From Pseudonocardiales bacterium (GTDB taxonomy: Bacteria; Actinomycetota; Actinomycetes; Mycobacteriales; Pseudonocardiaceae): 35,280 nucleotides of DNA. Each line of letters opens with the position of its first letter. The first letter of the stretch is position 1. Positions 1 to 7,860 of the stretch are shown piece after piece. The DNA is taken from NCBI GenBank assembly GCA_019241525.1, contig JAFAWY010000044.1, positions 1-35,280 on the forward strand, in the 5' to 3' direction. The notes beneath the pieces were generated by a model. That model worked only from the letters and a program-made list of their open reading frames with translations, ran no database searches and was not told the DNA's origin. Made by a program: the position numbers and the translations under genes.

Positions 1-50
1 CCCTCACGCGCTTTCGAGGCGCGCTCCTTCGGCCGCTCGGACACGCTACC
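1..50 (-). tRNA. tRNA-Ser (anticodon CGA), 5' part only
   Basis: Read on the minus strand, this is the 5' portion of a class II tRNA. It has a 7-nt acceptor strand GGTAGCG (complement of 44-50), then TG, a D arm with the Ser-like run GAGCGGCCGAAGG, and an anticodon stem CGCGC/GCGCG closing the 7-nt loop CTCGAAA, so the anticodon is CGA. The sequence then enters the variable arm and is cut by the window start, so the T arm and acceptor 3' strand are not visible. It lies downstream of tadA on the same strand. Identity as Ser is firm from the anticodon and D-arm pattern. Confidence 0.9.
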
Positions 51-75
51 GCCGGTGAGGATACCCGACCCGGCA

Positions 76-92
76 GCGCTGCTGAGCAGCGC
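76..92 (-). terminator. Palindrome downstream of tadA, possible terminator
   Basis: A perfect 17-nt palindrome (GCGCTGCT-G-AGCAGCGC) lies 17 bases beyond the tadA stop and 26 bases before the tRNA gene. No U-tract follows. It could be a transcription terminator or an operator-like palindrome; position is the only argument for a terminator. Confidence 0.3.
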
Positions 93-108
93 AGCCAGCT
101 TGGCGACC

Positions 109-570
109 TCACGGGCGCCACACACGCTGAAGCAGCTCCGCGCACTCCTCGGCGAGCACCCCGCCGTACACCTCCAGGCGGTGATTCAACCGGCGGTCCC
201 GCACGACGTCCCATAGCGAGCCCACCGCACCGGTCTTGGGCTCCCAGGCACCGAAGATCAGCCGCTCCACTCGGGCCGCCACCAGCGCACCCGCGCACAT
301 GGTGCATGGCTCCACGGTGACCGCCAGCGTGCAGCCGGTCAGCCGCCAACCGATACCCAGCCGGGCCGCGCCGGCGCGCAGGGCCAGCAACTCGGCGTGC
401 GCAGTCGGGTCCCCGGTGGCCTCACGGGCATTGCAGGCAGCGGCAAGCTCCACGCCGTTGGCATCGACCAGCACAGCACCGACGGGTATGTCGCCTGTGG
501 CCATTGCGCCGCGAGCGACCTCCAGAGCGCGCCGCACCAGGGCCACGTCGGCACTGGCGACAGGGGTCAT
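109..570 (-). CDS. tadA: tRNA-specific adenosine deaminase TadA
   Basis: 153 aa, the usual bacterial TadA length. It deaminates A34 to inosine in tRNA-Arg(ACG), a cytoplasmic and normally essential reaction. The zinc deaminase signature is complete: HAE at residues 58-60 (Zn ligand and catalytic Glu) and PCTMC at 88-92 (two Cys ligands). The ATG at 570 is preferred because family homology begins there; an in-frame upstream extension to 633 would overlap the preceding gene. That gene (tadA-associated protein) ends 11 bp upstream on the same strand, so the two are probably co-transcribed. A tRNA-Ser gene follows. Confidence 0.95.
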   Translation of the reverse strand: MTPVASADVALVRRALEVARGAMATGDIPVGAVLVDANGVELAAACNAREATGDPTAHAELLALRAGAARLGIGWRLTGCTLAVTVEPCTMCAGALVAARVERLIFGAWEPKTGAVGSLWDVVRDRRLNHRLEVYGGVLAEECAELLQRVWRP

Positions 571-581
571 TCTCTCGGGAG

Positions 582-1067
582 CTATCCCGGAAGCTTCGCC
601 AGGAGCGCCGACAGCTGAGGCTGGAACCCGCATCGCTGGGCAATCATTTCGAGCTGTTCGTCGGGGTACAGATCGACCTCGTCGATGATCACCTGCATCT
701 CTTCGGCAGGTAGCCCGACGTCGGCAAGCAAGCCGAGATCACCTTCCGGCCACACGTCGTCGGCGTCTACTGCATCTTCGTCAGGGACCTCCACGCGCAG
801 CAAGTCGAGCACGTCCGCGGCGATGTCGTAATCCAGTGCGGCGGCGGCATCAGACAGCAGGAGCGCCACCCCGCCCGGCACGGGTCGTACCACGACGAAG
901 AACTCGTCATCGACGTCGAGCAAACCGAAGACCGCTCCTGTGGAGCGCTGTCCACGCAGCTCAGTGATGGCCGCGTCAAGGTTCCGCAAGGCAGCAGCGT
1001 CCAGTTTGGTGCACTGCCAGCGCCCATCCTCGCGAACCACCGCGACGGCGAAGCCGCTGATCGTCAT
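582..1067 (-). CDS. tRNA adenosine deaminase-associated protein
   Basis: 161 aa, acidic and without membrane segments. It matches the actinobacterial family always found beside tadA (mycobacterial counterpart Rv3753c). The N-terminal part has alternating hydrophobic strands (FAVAVVRE, FFVVVRPVPGG) and the C-terminal half is rich in Asp/Glu. The biochemical role is unknown; the family name rests on gene neighbourhood. The ATG at 1067 begins the conserved N-terminus MTISGFAVAV; the reading frame stays open far upstream but only as antisense to the next gene. Probably one operon with tadA, divergent from the M20 amidohydrolase. Confidence 0.85.
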   Translation of the reverse strand: MTISGFAVAVVREDGRWQCTKLDAAALRNLDAAITELRGQRSTGAVFGLLDVDDEFFVVVRPVPGGVALLLSDAAAALDYDIAADVLDLLRVEVPDEDAVDADDVWPEGDLGLLADVGLPAEEMQVIIDEVDLYPDEQLEMIAQRCGFQPQLSALLAKLPG

Positions 1068-1157
1068 GCCACCAGTATGCGCCGTCTGCCGCAGCGGGAA
1101 AGTACGATCACATGTCCAACCCCCCAACAGCGGGATAAAGTGCGACAATGGCCGGTT

Positions 1158-2432
1158 GTGAGCACGCCAGGCCCTCGTCATCAGCGGCGCGCCCATAGCC
1201 TTTCCCGGGTACGTTCTCCGAGCACAAACCAGCACCCGAACCTCACCAACCTGGTCGCTGCGGCTCGGCGGCTGCAGCCGCACACGGTGGCGCTGCGCCG
1301 AGCCGTGCACCGGTATCCAGAGCAGGGACTGCACCTGCCTAAAACCCAATCCGCCGTGCTGCAGGCGTTGGCCGACCTGCCGGTGCAGGTGCACGCCGGG
1401 CGCGAAAGCACCACGTCGGTGATCGGGGTGATCGAGGGCGCCCAGCCGGGGCCAACCGTGCTGCTGCGGGCTGACATGGACGCTCTGCCGGTGACCGAGG
1501 AGTCCGGAGTGCCGTTCAGCTCGCAGCTGCCCGGCTCGATGCACGCCTGCGGGCACGACACGCACGTGGCGATGCTGGCCTCGGCGGCACGGCTGCTCGC
1601 TGAGCGGCGCGAGCAGCTGGCCGGCCGGGTACTGCTGATGTTCCAGCCCGGCGAGGAGGGCTTCCACGGGGCCCGGCACATGCTCGACGAGGGCGTGCTG
1701 GACGTGGCTGGCACGCCCGAGCTCGCGCTTGCCCTGCACATCACCTCGACCCTCGACAGCGGGCTGGTACAGACGCGACCGGGCGCCATCATGGCCTCGT
1801 CGGACGTGCTGCGCGTGATGGTCACCGGCCAAGGCGGCCACGCCAGCGCGCCGCAGAACGCGCTGGATCCGGTACCCGCGGCCGCCGCCATGGTGGGCAC
1901 GCTGCAAACCATGATCACCCGGACGTTCAGCGCCTTCGATCCAGCCGTGGTCACGGTGACCCGGATCGCCGCGGGCACGACAACCAATATCATCCCGGAG
2001 ACTGCGGAGCTGGAGGGTACGATCCGGGCGCTGTCCGAGCACACCCGTCTCAAGCTGCATACGGAGGTTCGCCGGGTCTGTGAGCACGTTGCGGCCGCCC
2101 ACGGCTGCACCGCCAACGTGACGATCAAGCACGGCTACCCCGTCACCGTCAACAACAGCGAAGTGAGCCACCGCGTGATCGATTTGGCCCGCACGATACT
2201 CGGCGCACGCCACGCCGAACCCATGCCAGACCCCATGATGGGCGCCGAGGACTTCTCCTACGTGCTGGCCAAGGTGCCCGGTGCGATGGCGTTCCTGGGT
2301 GCCTGCCCGGATGGTCATGAGCCGGACACCGCGCCGGCCAACCATTCCAACCGGGCGGTGTTTGACGAGTCGGCGATGGTGCACGGTGTCGCGCTCTACG
2401 CCGGCTTCGCGCTCAGGGCGCTGTCGTCGTGA
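1158..2432 (+). CDS. M20-family amidohydrolase (metallo-aminoacylase type)
   Basis: 424 aa from the GTG at 1158. Members hydrolyse N-acyl or amide bonds of amino-acid derivatives using two metal ions. Visible motifs are ADMDALP (about residue 105), HACGHD (129-134, metal ligands) and PGEEG (about 165, catalytic Glu), then GGHAS in the lid/dimerisation domain and a late MGAEDFS metal-ligand motif. Length and motif spacing fit the M20D hippurate-hydrolase/IAA-amino-acid-hydrolase branch; the substrate cannot be read from sequence. The start is uncertain: no clear Shine-Dalgarno precedes 1158 and homology begins about 30 residues in. The stop overlaps the tyrA start (GTGA), so the two are translationally coupled. 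Confidence 0.88.
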   Translation: MSTPGPRHQRRAHSLSRVRSPSTNQHPNLTNLVAAARRLQPHTVALRRAVHRYPEQGLHLPKTQSAVLQALADLPVQVHAGRESTTSVIGVIEGAQPGPTVLLRADMDALPVTEESGVPFSSQLPGSMHACGHDTHVAMLASAARLLAERREQLAGRVLLMFQPGEEGFHGARHMLDEGVLDVAGTPELALALHITSTLDSGLVQTRPGAIMASSDVLRVMVTGQGGHASAPQNALDPVPAAAAMVGTLQTMITRTFSAFDPAVVTVTRIAAGTTTNIIPETAELEGTIRALSEHTRLKLHTEVRRVCEHVAAAHGCTANVTIKHGYPVTVNNSEVSHRVIDLARTILGARHAEPMPDPMMGAEDFSYVLAKVPGAMAFLGACPDGHEPDTAPANHSNRAVFDESAMVHGVALYAGFALRALSS

Positions 2433-3391
2433 CGGGCAGTGTCAGCGTCATCGGGCTGGGCCTGATTGGTGGATCACTCGTGCGCGCCGCCGATGCCGCC
2501 GGCTGGAAGGTTCGTGGCGCCACCCGTTCTGAGTCCACCGCAGCGGCGGCCCGCGACGCCGGCTTTGACGTCACGTCGTCTCTGGAGAACCTGCTGCGCG
2601 ATACCGCAGACGACGCGCTGGTGGTGCTCGCGGTACCGCTGCCCGCGGTTACCGATGTGCTGGCGGTGCTGCCTCACCACGCCCCCCGCTGCCGGCTCAC
2701 CGACGTGGTGAGCATCAAGCAACCCGTGGCGGCAGCGGTAGCCCGGCGCGCGCCGCAAGCCCGCTATGTCGGCGGGCATCCGATGGCGGGAACGTCTGCC
2801 TCGGGTTGGTCGGCCGGGACCGCGACGCTGTTCAGCGGGGCATCCTGGGTGGTGGGTAGCGACGACGGCGCCGACCTGGAGGTGTGGGCGCAGGTGGCTC
2901 GGCTCGCCCTCGATTGCGGCGCGCACGTGGTACCGGCCGGCGCGGCGGATCACGACGCCGCGGTCGCCCGGGTATCGCACCTGCCGCACGTGCTGGCCGC
3001 GGTGCTCGCCTCAGTGGGCGCCGACGGTGGACCGTTGGCGATGGCGCTGGGCGCGGGCTCGTTCGCCGACGGCACCCGGGTTGCCGCCTCGGCACCCGAC
3101 CTGGTCCGCGCAATGTGCGAGGGCAACCGCGACGCCCTGCTCGACGCAGTGGATGACGCGCTGGGCCGGCTGGGCGCCGCCCGCGGTTCCCTGGCATCCA
3201 CCGGCGCGCTGGCTGCCACGTTGCAGGCCGGTCACCGCGCCCGCCAAGCCTTCGAGGACCGCCATCGCGCAAACGGCACCACCGAGGTCGACCTCGCCGC
3301 TCCCGGTGCCCTGCACCAGCTACGCGAGATCGGCCAATCCGGTGGCCGGGTGATCACTGTTGAGGGCACCCGTTGCCGGGCCCGCGTCTGA
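2429..3391 (+). CDS. tyrA: Prephenate dehydrogenase
   Basis: 320 aa cytoplasmic enzyme of tyrosine biosynthesis, converting prephenate to 4-hydroxyphenylpyruvate with NAD(P)+. The N-terminal Rossmann motif GLGLIGGS is at residues 9-16 and the conserved HPMAGT substrate-site motif at 117-122, followed by a helical C-terminal domain. No ACT domain is obvious, as in other short actinobacterial TyrA proteins. The GTG start at 2429 overlaps the stop of the amidohydrolase. Position beside tadA and its partner matches the mycobacterial order, which supports orthology. Confidence 0.93.
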   Translation: MTGSVSVIGLGLIGGSLVRAADAAGWKVRGATRSESTAAAARDAGFDVTSSLENLLRDTADDALVVLAVPLPAVTDVLAVLPHHAPRCRLTDVVSIKQPVAAAVARRAPQARYVGGHPMAGTSASGWSAGTATLFSGASWVVGSDDGADLEVWAQVARLALDCGAHVVPAGAADHDAAVARVSHLPHVLAAVLASVGADGGPLAMALGAGSFADGTRVAASAPDLVRAMCEGNRDALLDAVDDALGRLGAARGSLASTGALAATLQAGHRARQAFEDRHRANGTTEVDLAAPGALHQLREIGQSGGRVITVEGTRCRARV

Positions 3392-3400
3392 CCCACCCGG

Positions 3401-4618
3401 GTGGTGAACGCGCTAGCCGGTAACCCGTACAACGCTGTCGTGCAGGTATGCGCACCGTCCGGCCCAGCCCGGCCTGGGCCGCTGAACGGGATTCCGGTGG
3501 TTATCAAGGACCTTATCGACGTGACTGGGGTGCCCACCGGGTGCGGCAGTGGGGTACTCGCCGACGCCCCGCCTGCCAGCCAGGACGCCGCGGTGGTAGC
3601 TGCGCTGAGGGCAGCCGGCGCGGTCGTGGTCGCCAAGACGCACACCCACGAATTCGGTTACGGGCCCACCGGGGACGTCGCCGTGCAAGGACCGTGCCAC
3701 AACCCCCATGATCCGCAGCGGATCACCGGCGGCTCGTCCAGCGGTTCAGCGGCGCTGGTGGCTGGCGGGTTGGTGCCACTGGCGGTCGGTACCGATACCG
3801 GCGGCTCGGGACGGATCCCTGCCGCGCTGTGCGGGGTGGTCGGGCTCAAGCCGGCCCGCGGGGTCCTCCCCATGACCGGGGTCTTCCCGCTGGCGGAGAC
3901 GTTGGACCAGGTCGCGCTGCTCGGCACCGACGTCAACACGGTCAGCGCCGCCTTCGGCGCGTTGAGCGGGTCGCGGATCGATCCATCGGACCCGATTGCC
4001 GGAACCGTGGTCGGGCGTCCCACTGATCCCTACTGGGGGGTCCACGACGCAGAGATCGCAGTCGCGGTGGATCGGGCGGCGGACGAGCTGGCCGGTGCCG
4101 CTGCCGTGGTACGCGAGGTCAGCCTGCCCGAGATCGATGAGTTCGCCGCCACCTACCCAGTGATCGTCGGCTCGGAGGCTTATGCCACCCACCAGCGCTG
4201 GCTGGATGAGCGGCCTGGCGGCTACCAGCCGTTCACTGCCACGCGCCTGCACGCAGCCGGCCGGTACACCGCCGCCGAATACATCACTGCTCAGCGCACC
4301 CGCCGCCGGTTGGCCGGCGCGCTGACCAGCCGGTTGCACGCTGAAGGTATCGACGTACTGCTGGTGCCGACCACCCCGGTGCGCGCCACCCCTATTGGTG
4401 CCCGGCGGGTCGCAGCTCCAGACGGCACCCAGGTCGAGGTCCTGCCGGCGTTGCTGTCCCTGACGCTACCGTTCAGCCTGCTGGGCTGGCCGGCAGTGTC
4501 CGTGCCAGCACCGCAGGTGACGGGGCTCCCCGCAGGCATCCAGCTGGCCGCAGTACGCGGCGGGGAACAGCTGCTGCTCGCCGCAGCAGCTCGGGTCACC
4601 GCGCCCCAGCACCAGTAG
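3401..4618 (+). CDS. Amidase-signature family hydrolase
   Basis: 405 aa, shorter than GatA (about 480). The Ser-cisSer-Lys catalytic set is present: Lys36 in IPVVIKD, cis-Ser112 within GGSSSGS (110-116), and nucleophile Ser136 in GTDTGGSGR (130-138). The family cleaves amides of small carboxylic acids; the substrate cannot be inferred. It is unlikely to be the GatCAB subunit because no gatB/gatC is nearby and the protein is short. GTG at 3401 is taken, with another in-frame GTG at 3404; the start lies 9 bp after tyrA, so it probably ends a three-gene operon with tyrA and the M20 amidohydrolase. It is convergent with the next gene, with only 18 bp between stops. Confidence 0.88.
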   Translation: MVNALAGNPYNAVVQVCAPSGPARPGPLNGIPVVIKDLIDVTGVPTGCGSGVLADAPPASQDAAVVAALRAAGAVVVAKTHTHEFGYGPTGDVAVQGPCHNPHDPQRITGGSSSGSAALVAGGLVPLAVGTDTGGSGRIPAALCGVVGLKPARGVLPMTGVFPLAETLDQVALLGTDVNTVSAAFGALSGSRIDPSDPIAGTVVGRPTDPYWGVHDAEIAVAVDRAADELAGAAAVVREVSLPEIDEFAATYPVIVGSEAYATHQRWLDERPGGYQPFTATRLHAAGRYTAAEYITAQRTRRRLAGALTSRLHAEGIDVLLVPTTPVRATPIGARRVAAPDGTQVEVLPALLSLTLPFSLLGWPAVSVPAPQVTGLPAGIQLAAVRGGEQLLLAAAARVTAPQHQ

Positions 4619-4636
4619 GCGCAAAGAGCGATGAGC

Positions 4637-5197
4637 TCAGGACCGACGAGCCAGGCCGGGATACTCCAGCACCAGACCGTCAGAGTCCACGGTCAGCTCT
4701 GATTCGTACGAGTCGCTGCTGAGACTGACCACTGCGGGGTCGCCCAGCGAGATGGTGCGGTAGGTCTGGGCAACCCGGTTTACCTCCAGGCTCGGCAGCG
4801 ACACGAACACCATCGCCAGCTCGTGCTTGGTGGCGAGCCGGTGCAGGTTCAGCCGGCGGACGGGGAGTGCATTGAACAAGGGGCTGAACTGCAGATCGAC
4901 GTCCAGCGCACCGCCGAAGTTGGTGCGCACGGCTCCGTGACCGTGGTCGACCAGCCAGATCCCCTCCTCGGAGCGGGTCACGGTCACGGCTTGTTCACCC
5001 GCGGCCCGCGTCGTTCGGACGGTCAGGCGTTGCACCACACCGGTCTCGTCAGTGGTCAGCGTGTAGGCCGCCGAGTAGGCCTCGATGTCCTCCTGCTGGC
5101 AGCTCACCATGGATCCGGTAGCCCGTAACCCGCGCTCGCCAAGGAGAACCCGAACTGCCTCCAGGCGGAGACAGCCCACCCCGGACCACGTCACCAT
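4637..5197 (-). CDS. Putative glycolipid-binding domain protein (DUF1089 type)
   Basis: 186 aa. Sequence blocks VTWSGVGCLRLEAVRV at the N-terminus, GIWLVDHGHG in the middle and SPLFNALPVRRL toward the end recall the Glycolipid_bind (formerly DUF1089) family, beta-rich proteins of unknown function that include the mycobacterial gene next to tyrA (Rv3755c, from memory). The predicted family contact with glycolipid is not proven. ATG at 5197 begins the homologous region; a 61-residue upstream extension is open but looks non-coding. No good Shine-Dalgarno is seen. Convergent with the amidase. Confidence 0.75.
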   Translation of the reverse strand: MVTWSGVGCLRLEAVRVLLGERGLRATGSMVSCQQEDIEAYSAAYTLTTDETGVVQRLTVRTTRAAGEQAVTVTRSEEGIWLVDHGHGAVRTNFGGALDVDLQFSPLFNALPVRRLNLHRLATKHELAMVFVSLPSLEVNRVAQTYRTISLGDPAVVSLSSDSYESELTVDSDGLVLEYPGLARRS

Positions 5198-5691
5198 TCT
5201 GGTTGTGTGCGGTGCGCGGCGGGTCGCCGCACCCGGAAGCTTCTCACCAGTGGGCGTGCTCACTGGCCAGCCTGACGAAGCCGACGCGCAGCGTGCCGGA
5301 CGAAGTATGGACGAAACAAGTCCACCGGAGTCTCCCTCGCACTGGTGGGTCCTGTCTGGCCGGCGACCGGCTACAGTCACGTAGCCTACCTCTGCGGGAT
5401 GATCGCACGGATGGGTGCCGAAAGCTCGTCGGCCTGCGAAATCCGGGCATCATGTCGGCGGCCATCCGATAGCAGGTATACCCCTGTTGACAGCCGGGGT
5501 ACTCTGCACCGGGGACGAGAGAGCCCCGGGGGGCAGTGTCGAGCGGGCCTGCTCGTCTGTCATAACCCATACTTCCGTCGATTATGCCGGGGGGCGCCCG
5601 AGCATGCGGCCCTGTTCCGCTGTGTACGCACGCTGCTTGCTCCTACCCGGTTTACGGAAGGCCTGACAAAATCACAACGAAGAAGGACCAC
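5198..5691. other. Gene-poor interval with a spaced inverted repeat
   Basis: No open frame here has recognisable homology. TACCCC at 5479-5484 and GGGGTA at 5496-5501 form an inverted repeat with an 11-base spacer containing TTGACA (5487-5492), but no -10 lies at a proper distance. On the minus strand a GTG-initiated 21-codon frame (5260-5325) follows a GGGAG-like ribosome site; it may be chance. The interval probably carries promoters for the minus-strand gene ending at 4637 and the plus-strand small gene at 5692. Confidence 0.35.
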
Positions 5692-5883
5692 ATGCGCGCG
5701 CCCGTCTCCGACCGCCGACCGCGGTCCGGAATGACCCTGACTCCCCGCCACCGGCAGAGTCGACCCCTGCCGATGAGTGCCGTCGCCGTGCGACGCAGCC
5801 AGTTCGGGGAATTCGAGCTACGTCCGGTACGGGAACACACCGTCGAAGCGCTGACCGCAGCGGAGCCGTCATCGGAAAATTGA
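5692..5883 (+). CDS. Small basic hypothetical protein (63 aa)
   Basis: Not recognised. The case for it being real is a good ribosome site (GAAGGA, 6 bases before ATG) and an open frame to the TGA at 5881. The protein is Arg-rich in its first half (MRAPVSDRRPRSGM), has no membrane segment or cysteine, and ends with an acidic stretch. The 5' frame extends upstream to 5584 without a ribosome site, so the internal ATG is chosen. The HesB-like gene starts 63 bp downstream on the same strand and could be co-transcribed. Confidence 0.5.
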   Translation: MRAPVSDRRPRSGMTLTPRHRQSRPLPMSAVAVRRSQFGEFELRPVREHTVEALTAAEPSSEN

Positions 5884-5946
5884 CACCACAACATCGGTAA
5901 CGGCGCCCGCTTACGCGATGCCAGCGAGGACCTTTACGGTAACGGC

Positions 5947-6231
5947 ATGCTGACCGTCACTGCGGCTGCGGCCCGGGCCATCAACACCCTCGTAGCCGAA
6001 CACCACATGCCCGACGGTGCTGGCCTGCGGATCGCGCCGCAGAGCCAGACCAGTCGGTCAGAGGGCCTAGGACTCTCCATCGCACGTGCTCCGGCCGACA
6101 ACGACACCGTGCTGGAAAGCCAGGGCGCCAGGATCTTCCTGTCGCCGGGTCTGGTGTACGACCTCCAGGAGCAAGAACTAGACGTCGACGAGCAAGGTGG
6201 CTTCTTCGTAGACCGCAGAAAAGAAGAGTGA
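5947..6231 (+). CDS. HesB/IscA-like protein lacking cysteines
   Basis: 94 aa. The pattern MLTVTAAAARAI near the start, GAGLRIAP in the middle and GARIFLSPG later matches the actinobacterial HesB-like branch of the Fe-S biosynthesis (IscA) fold. True A-type carriers use three conserved Cys; this protein has none, so it probably does not carry a [2Fe-2S] cluster in the canonical way. The C-terminus is acidic then basic (DVDEQGG...RRKEE). A GAGG motif lies about 16 bases before the ATG, further than ideal. Function is unknown. Confidence 0.72.
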   Translation: MLTVTAAAARAINTLVAEHHMPDGAGLRIAPQSQTSRSEGLGLSIARAPADNDTVLESQGARIFLSPGLVYDLQEQELDVDEQGGFFVDRRKEE

Positions 6232-6250
6232 ACCCGGACAGCGGACAGGA

Positions 6251-6727
6251 TCAGGAGTGCACGCCCGGCGGTAGGCGATCGGTGACCAAGATGCGGTCGA
6301 CCGCCGGGTGCCGGACGCGCAGCACGATCAGGGCGTAGCGACCACCCACCGCCGGTGGGCTTGCCCCGGCGATGGTTCCCGCCGGGTAGTTGCCTCGGTA
6401 GACCACCAGGCAGGCATGGGGCCATCCGGGCGAACGGACCGGACGGTGCAGGTTTGGAGCTGCGGGATGGGATCGCGGCGGCGCGACGGGCTGCACACCC
6501 AGCTGCCGGCTCAGCGCGTCGGCTTCGCTGCGGCTGATCCGCCGTACCTCGGTGAGCGTGCCCTCGTCGTGGACGGTGCTGCGCGCCAGCGGCAGCACCG
6601 CAGCGCAACCGGACACTCCACTCGTGGCGGAGGCGCCGCTGCGCGGACCCGAGCAGGCTGCCGCCAGAACGCACGCCAGCACCAGGCCCGCGACCAGGGC
6701 GTACCGCCACCACCGCACCGCGCTCAT
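6251..6727 (-). CDS. Putative lipoprotein, unknown function
   Basis: 158 aa. A signal peptide with RWWRY, a hydrophobic core and the lipobox LAAAC (Cys25) predicts a membrane-anchored lipoprotein on the outer face. The mature part holds only two more cysteines and the segment RISRSEADALSRQLG, and no known domain is recognised. Its ATG overlaps the stop of the upstream UPF0104-type gene (ATGA), so the two are translationally coupled and probably act together at the membrane. Confidence 0.75.
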   Translation of the reverse strand: MSAVRWWRYALVAGLVLACVLAAACSGPRSGASATSGVSGCAAVLPLARSTVHDEGTLTEVRRISRSEADALSRQLGVQPVAPPRSHPAAPNLHRPVRSPGWPHACLVVYRGNYPAGTIAGASPPAVGGRYALIVLRVRHPAVDRILVTDRLPPGVHS

Positions 6728-7860
6728 GGCAGCGGCTCCGCTTCAAGGGCAACAGGGGTTACCGGCCCATCCTGGACCGCGGCAGGTGCCTGGGCAGGCG
6801 CGCGTGAGGTCAGCCGCAGCGCCACCCACGCCACCGCACCGGCGGGGATGCAACTCCAGTAGGCGATCAACCGGTACAGCAACACAGCGGCCAGCATGAT
6901 GGTTTCGGCCCCACCAAAGGCAACCAGGGCCAGCGTGATACTGCCCTCGACCACACCGATCCCGCCAGGCGTCACCGGCACGCTGGCTGCGATCTGACCA
7001 GCGCAGTACGCGAGCAGCAACCCCGTCCATGGCGGGCTGGCGTTCAGCGCGGGGAAAGCCACCGCCAGCACCGCGACATCAGCCACCCAGGACACCGTCA
7101 TCAAGACGAACGTCACTACCCCGACCAGCGGGGTCAACCGCACCGTGCGCAGCTGCTGCGCCCAGTTGCGGACAAATGAGCGCACAACCCGACCAAGGGC
7201 ACGCACGCGGCCCACCCGGCCATTGTCCCACTTCGGTGGCCCCTCGCGCGGATGGCGCCGCCGGAACGTGACAGGTAGCAGCCGGGACAGCCGGCGCCGG
7301 ACCGCCGGCCGGCGGAGCAGGGCATAGCCGGCGCCACATACGGCCAATCCCCCCAGCAGCCCGACACTGATCGCCTGCAAGCCGGAAACCGGATCGTCGT
7401 CGCCGGCGATCTGCACGGCGATGAGCGTCAGCACCGTCACTGAGCTGACATAGAAGACCGAGGAAACCGCGAACATCCATCCCGCTACCACGGGGTTGAC
7501 GCGCCGCCGCCGCAGTAGATCGATCATGACCACACCGGAGGCGGCGAACCCGAACGGCAAGCAGTACGCGGCCGCGTCACCAGCCAAGGTGGCCGCGCTG
7601 AGCGTGGTCACGCCGGCTCCTTCGCCGCCGCGGCGGAGCACTACCGCGTCCGCGGCGCCCCGCGCCGCGTAGGACACCACCTCGATGAGGACTGCCAGCA
7701 CGACCCAGCCCACCCGTACCGAGGTCAACGTGTCGAAGGCGGTGAGCAACTCGTCGCTGCTGTCGAACAGCACGCGGCCAGCCAATGCGGCGGCGGCCAC
7801 CCCAACGACCACCAGGGCAGCCCGTCGCCACCACCGCCGGCTGTTACGTGCCACGGCCAC
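6724..7860 (-). CDS. UPF0104 / lysylphosphatidylglycerol synthase TM-domain membrane protein
   Basis: 378 aa polytopic membrane protein with seven to eight hydrophobic segments. The family signature PVTPGGIGVVEG, followed by a YRLIAYW-type segment near the C-terminus, identifies the flippase-like domain shared with MprF. There is no aminoacyl-transferase domain, so it is not a complete MprF; such stand-alone proteins are thought to move lipids or glycolipids, which is inference here. A loop of about 50 residues rich in Arg lies between central membrane segments. Start is GTG at 7860 because an in-frame TGA lies just upstream. Coupled to the downstream lipoprotein gene. Confidence 0.85.
   Translation of the reverse strand: MAVARNSRRWWRRAALVVVGVAAAALAGRVLFDSSDELLTAFDTLTSVRVGWVVLAVLIEVVSYAARGAADAVVLRRGGEGAGVTTLSAATLAGDAAAYCLPFGFAASGVVMIDLLRRRRVNPVVAGWMFAVSSVFYVSSVTVLTLIAVQIAGDDDPVSGLQAISVGLLGGLAVCGAGYALLRRPAVRRRLSRLLPVTFRRRHPREGPPKWDNGRVGRVRALGRVVRSFVRNWAQQLRTVRLTPLVGVVTFVLMTVSWVADVAVLAVAFPALNASPPWTGLLLAYCAGQIAASVPVTPGGIGVVEGSITLALVAFGGAETIMLAAVLLYRLIAYWSCIPAGAVAWVALRLTSRAPAQAPAAVQDGPVTPVALEAEPLP

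Noticed and set aside
1181-2128. Long minus-strand frame opposite the amidohydrolase
   Set aside because: It is a GC-rich antisense shadow of a gene with clear M20 motifs.
582-2384. A 600-codon minus-strand frame
   Set aside because: Only its last 161 codons are the tadA-associated protein; the rest is antisense to the M20 amidohydrolase and has no family resemblance.
5487-5505. Sigma-70 promoter built on TTGACA
   Set aside because: The nearest -10-like word (TACTCT) is only 7 bases downstream, so spacing is wrong.
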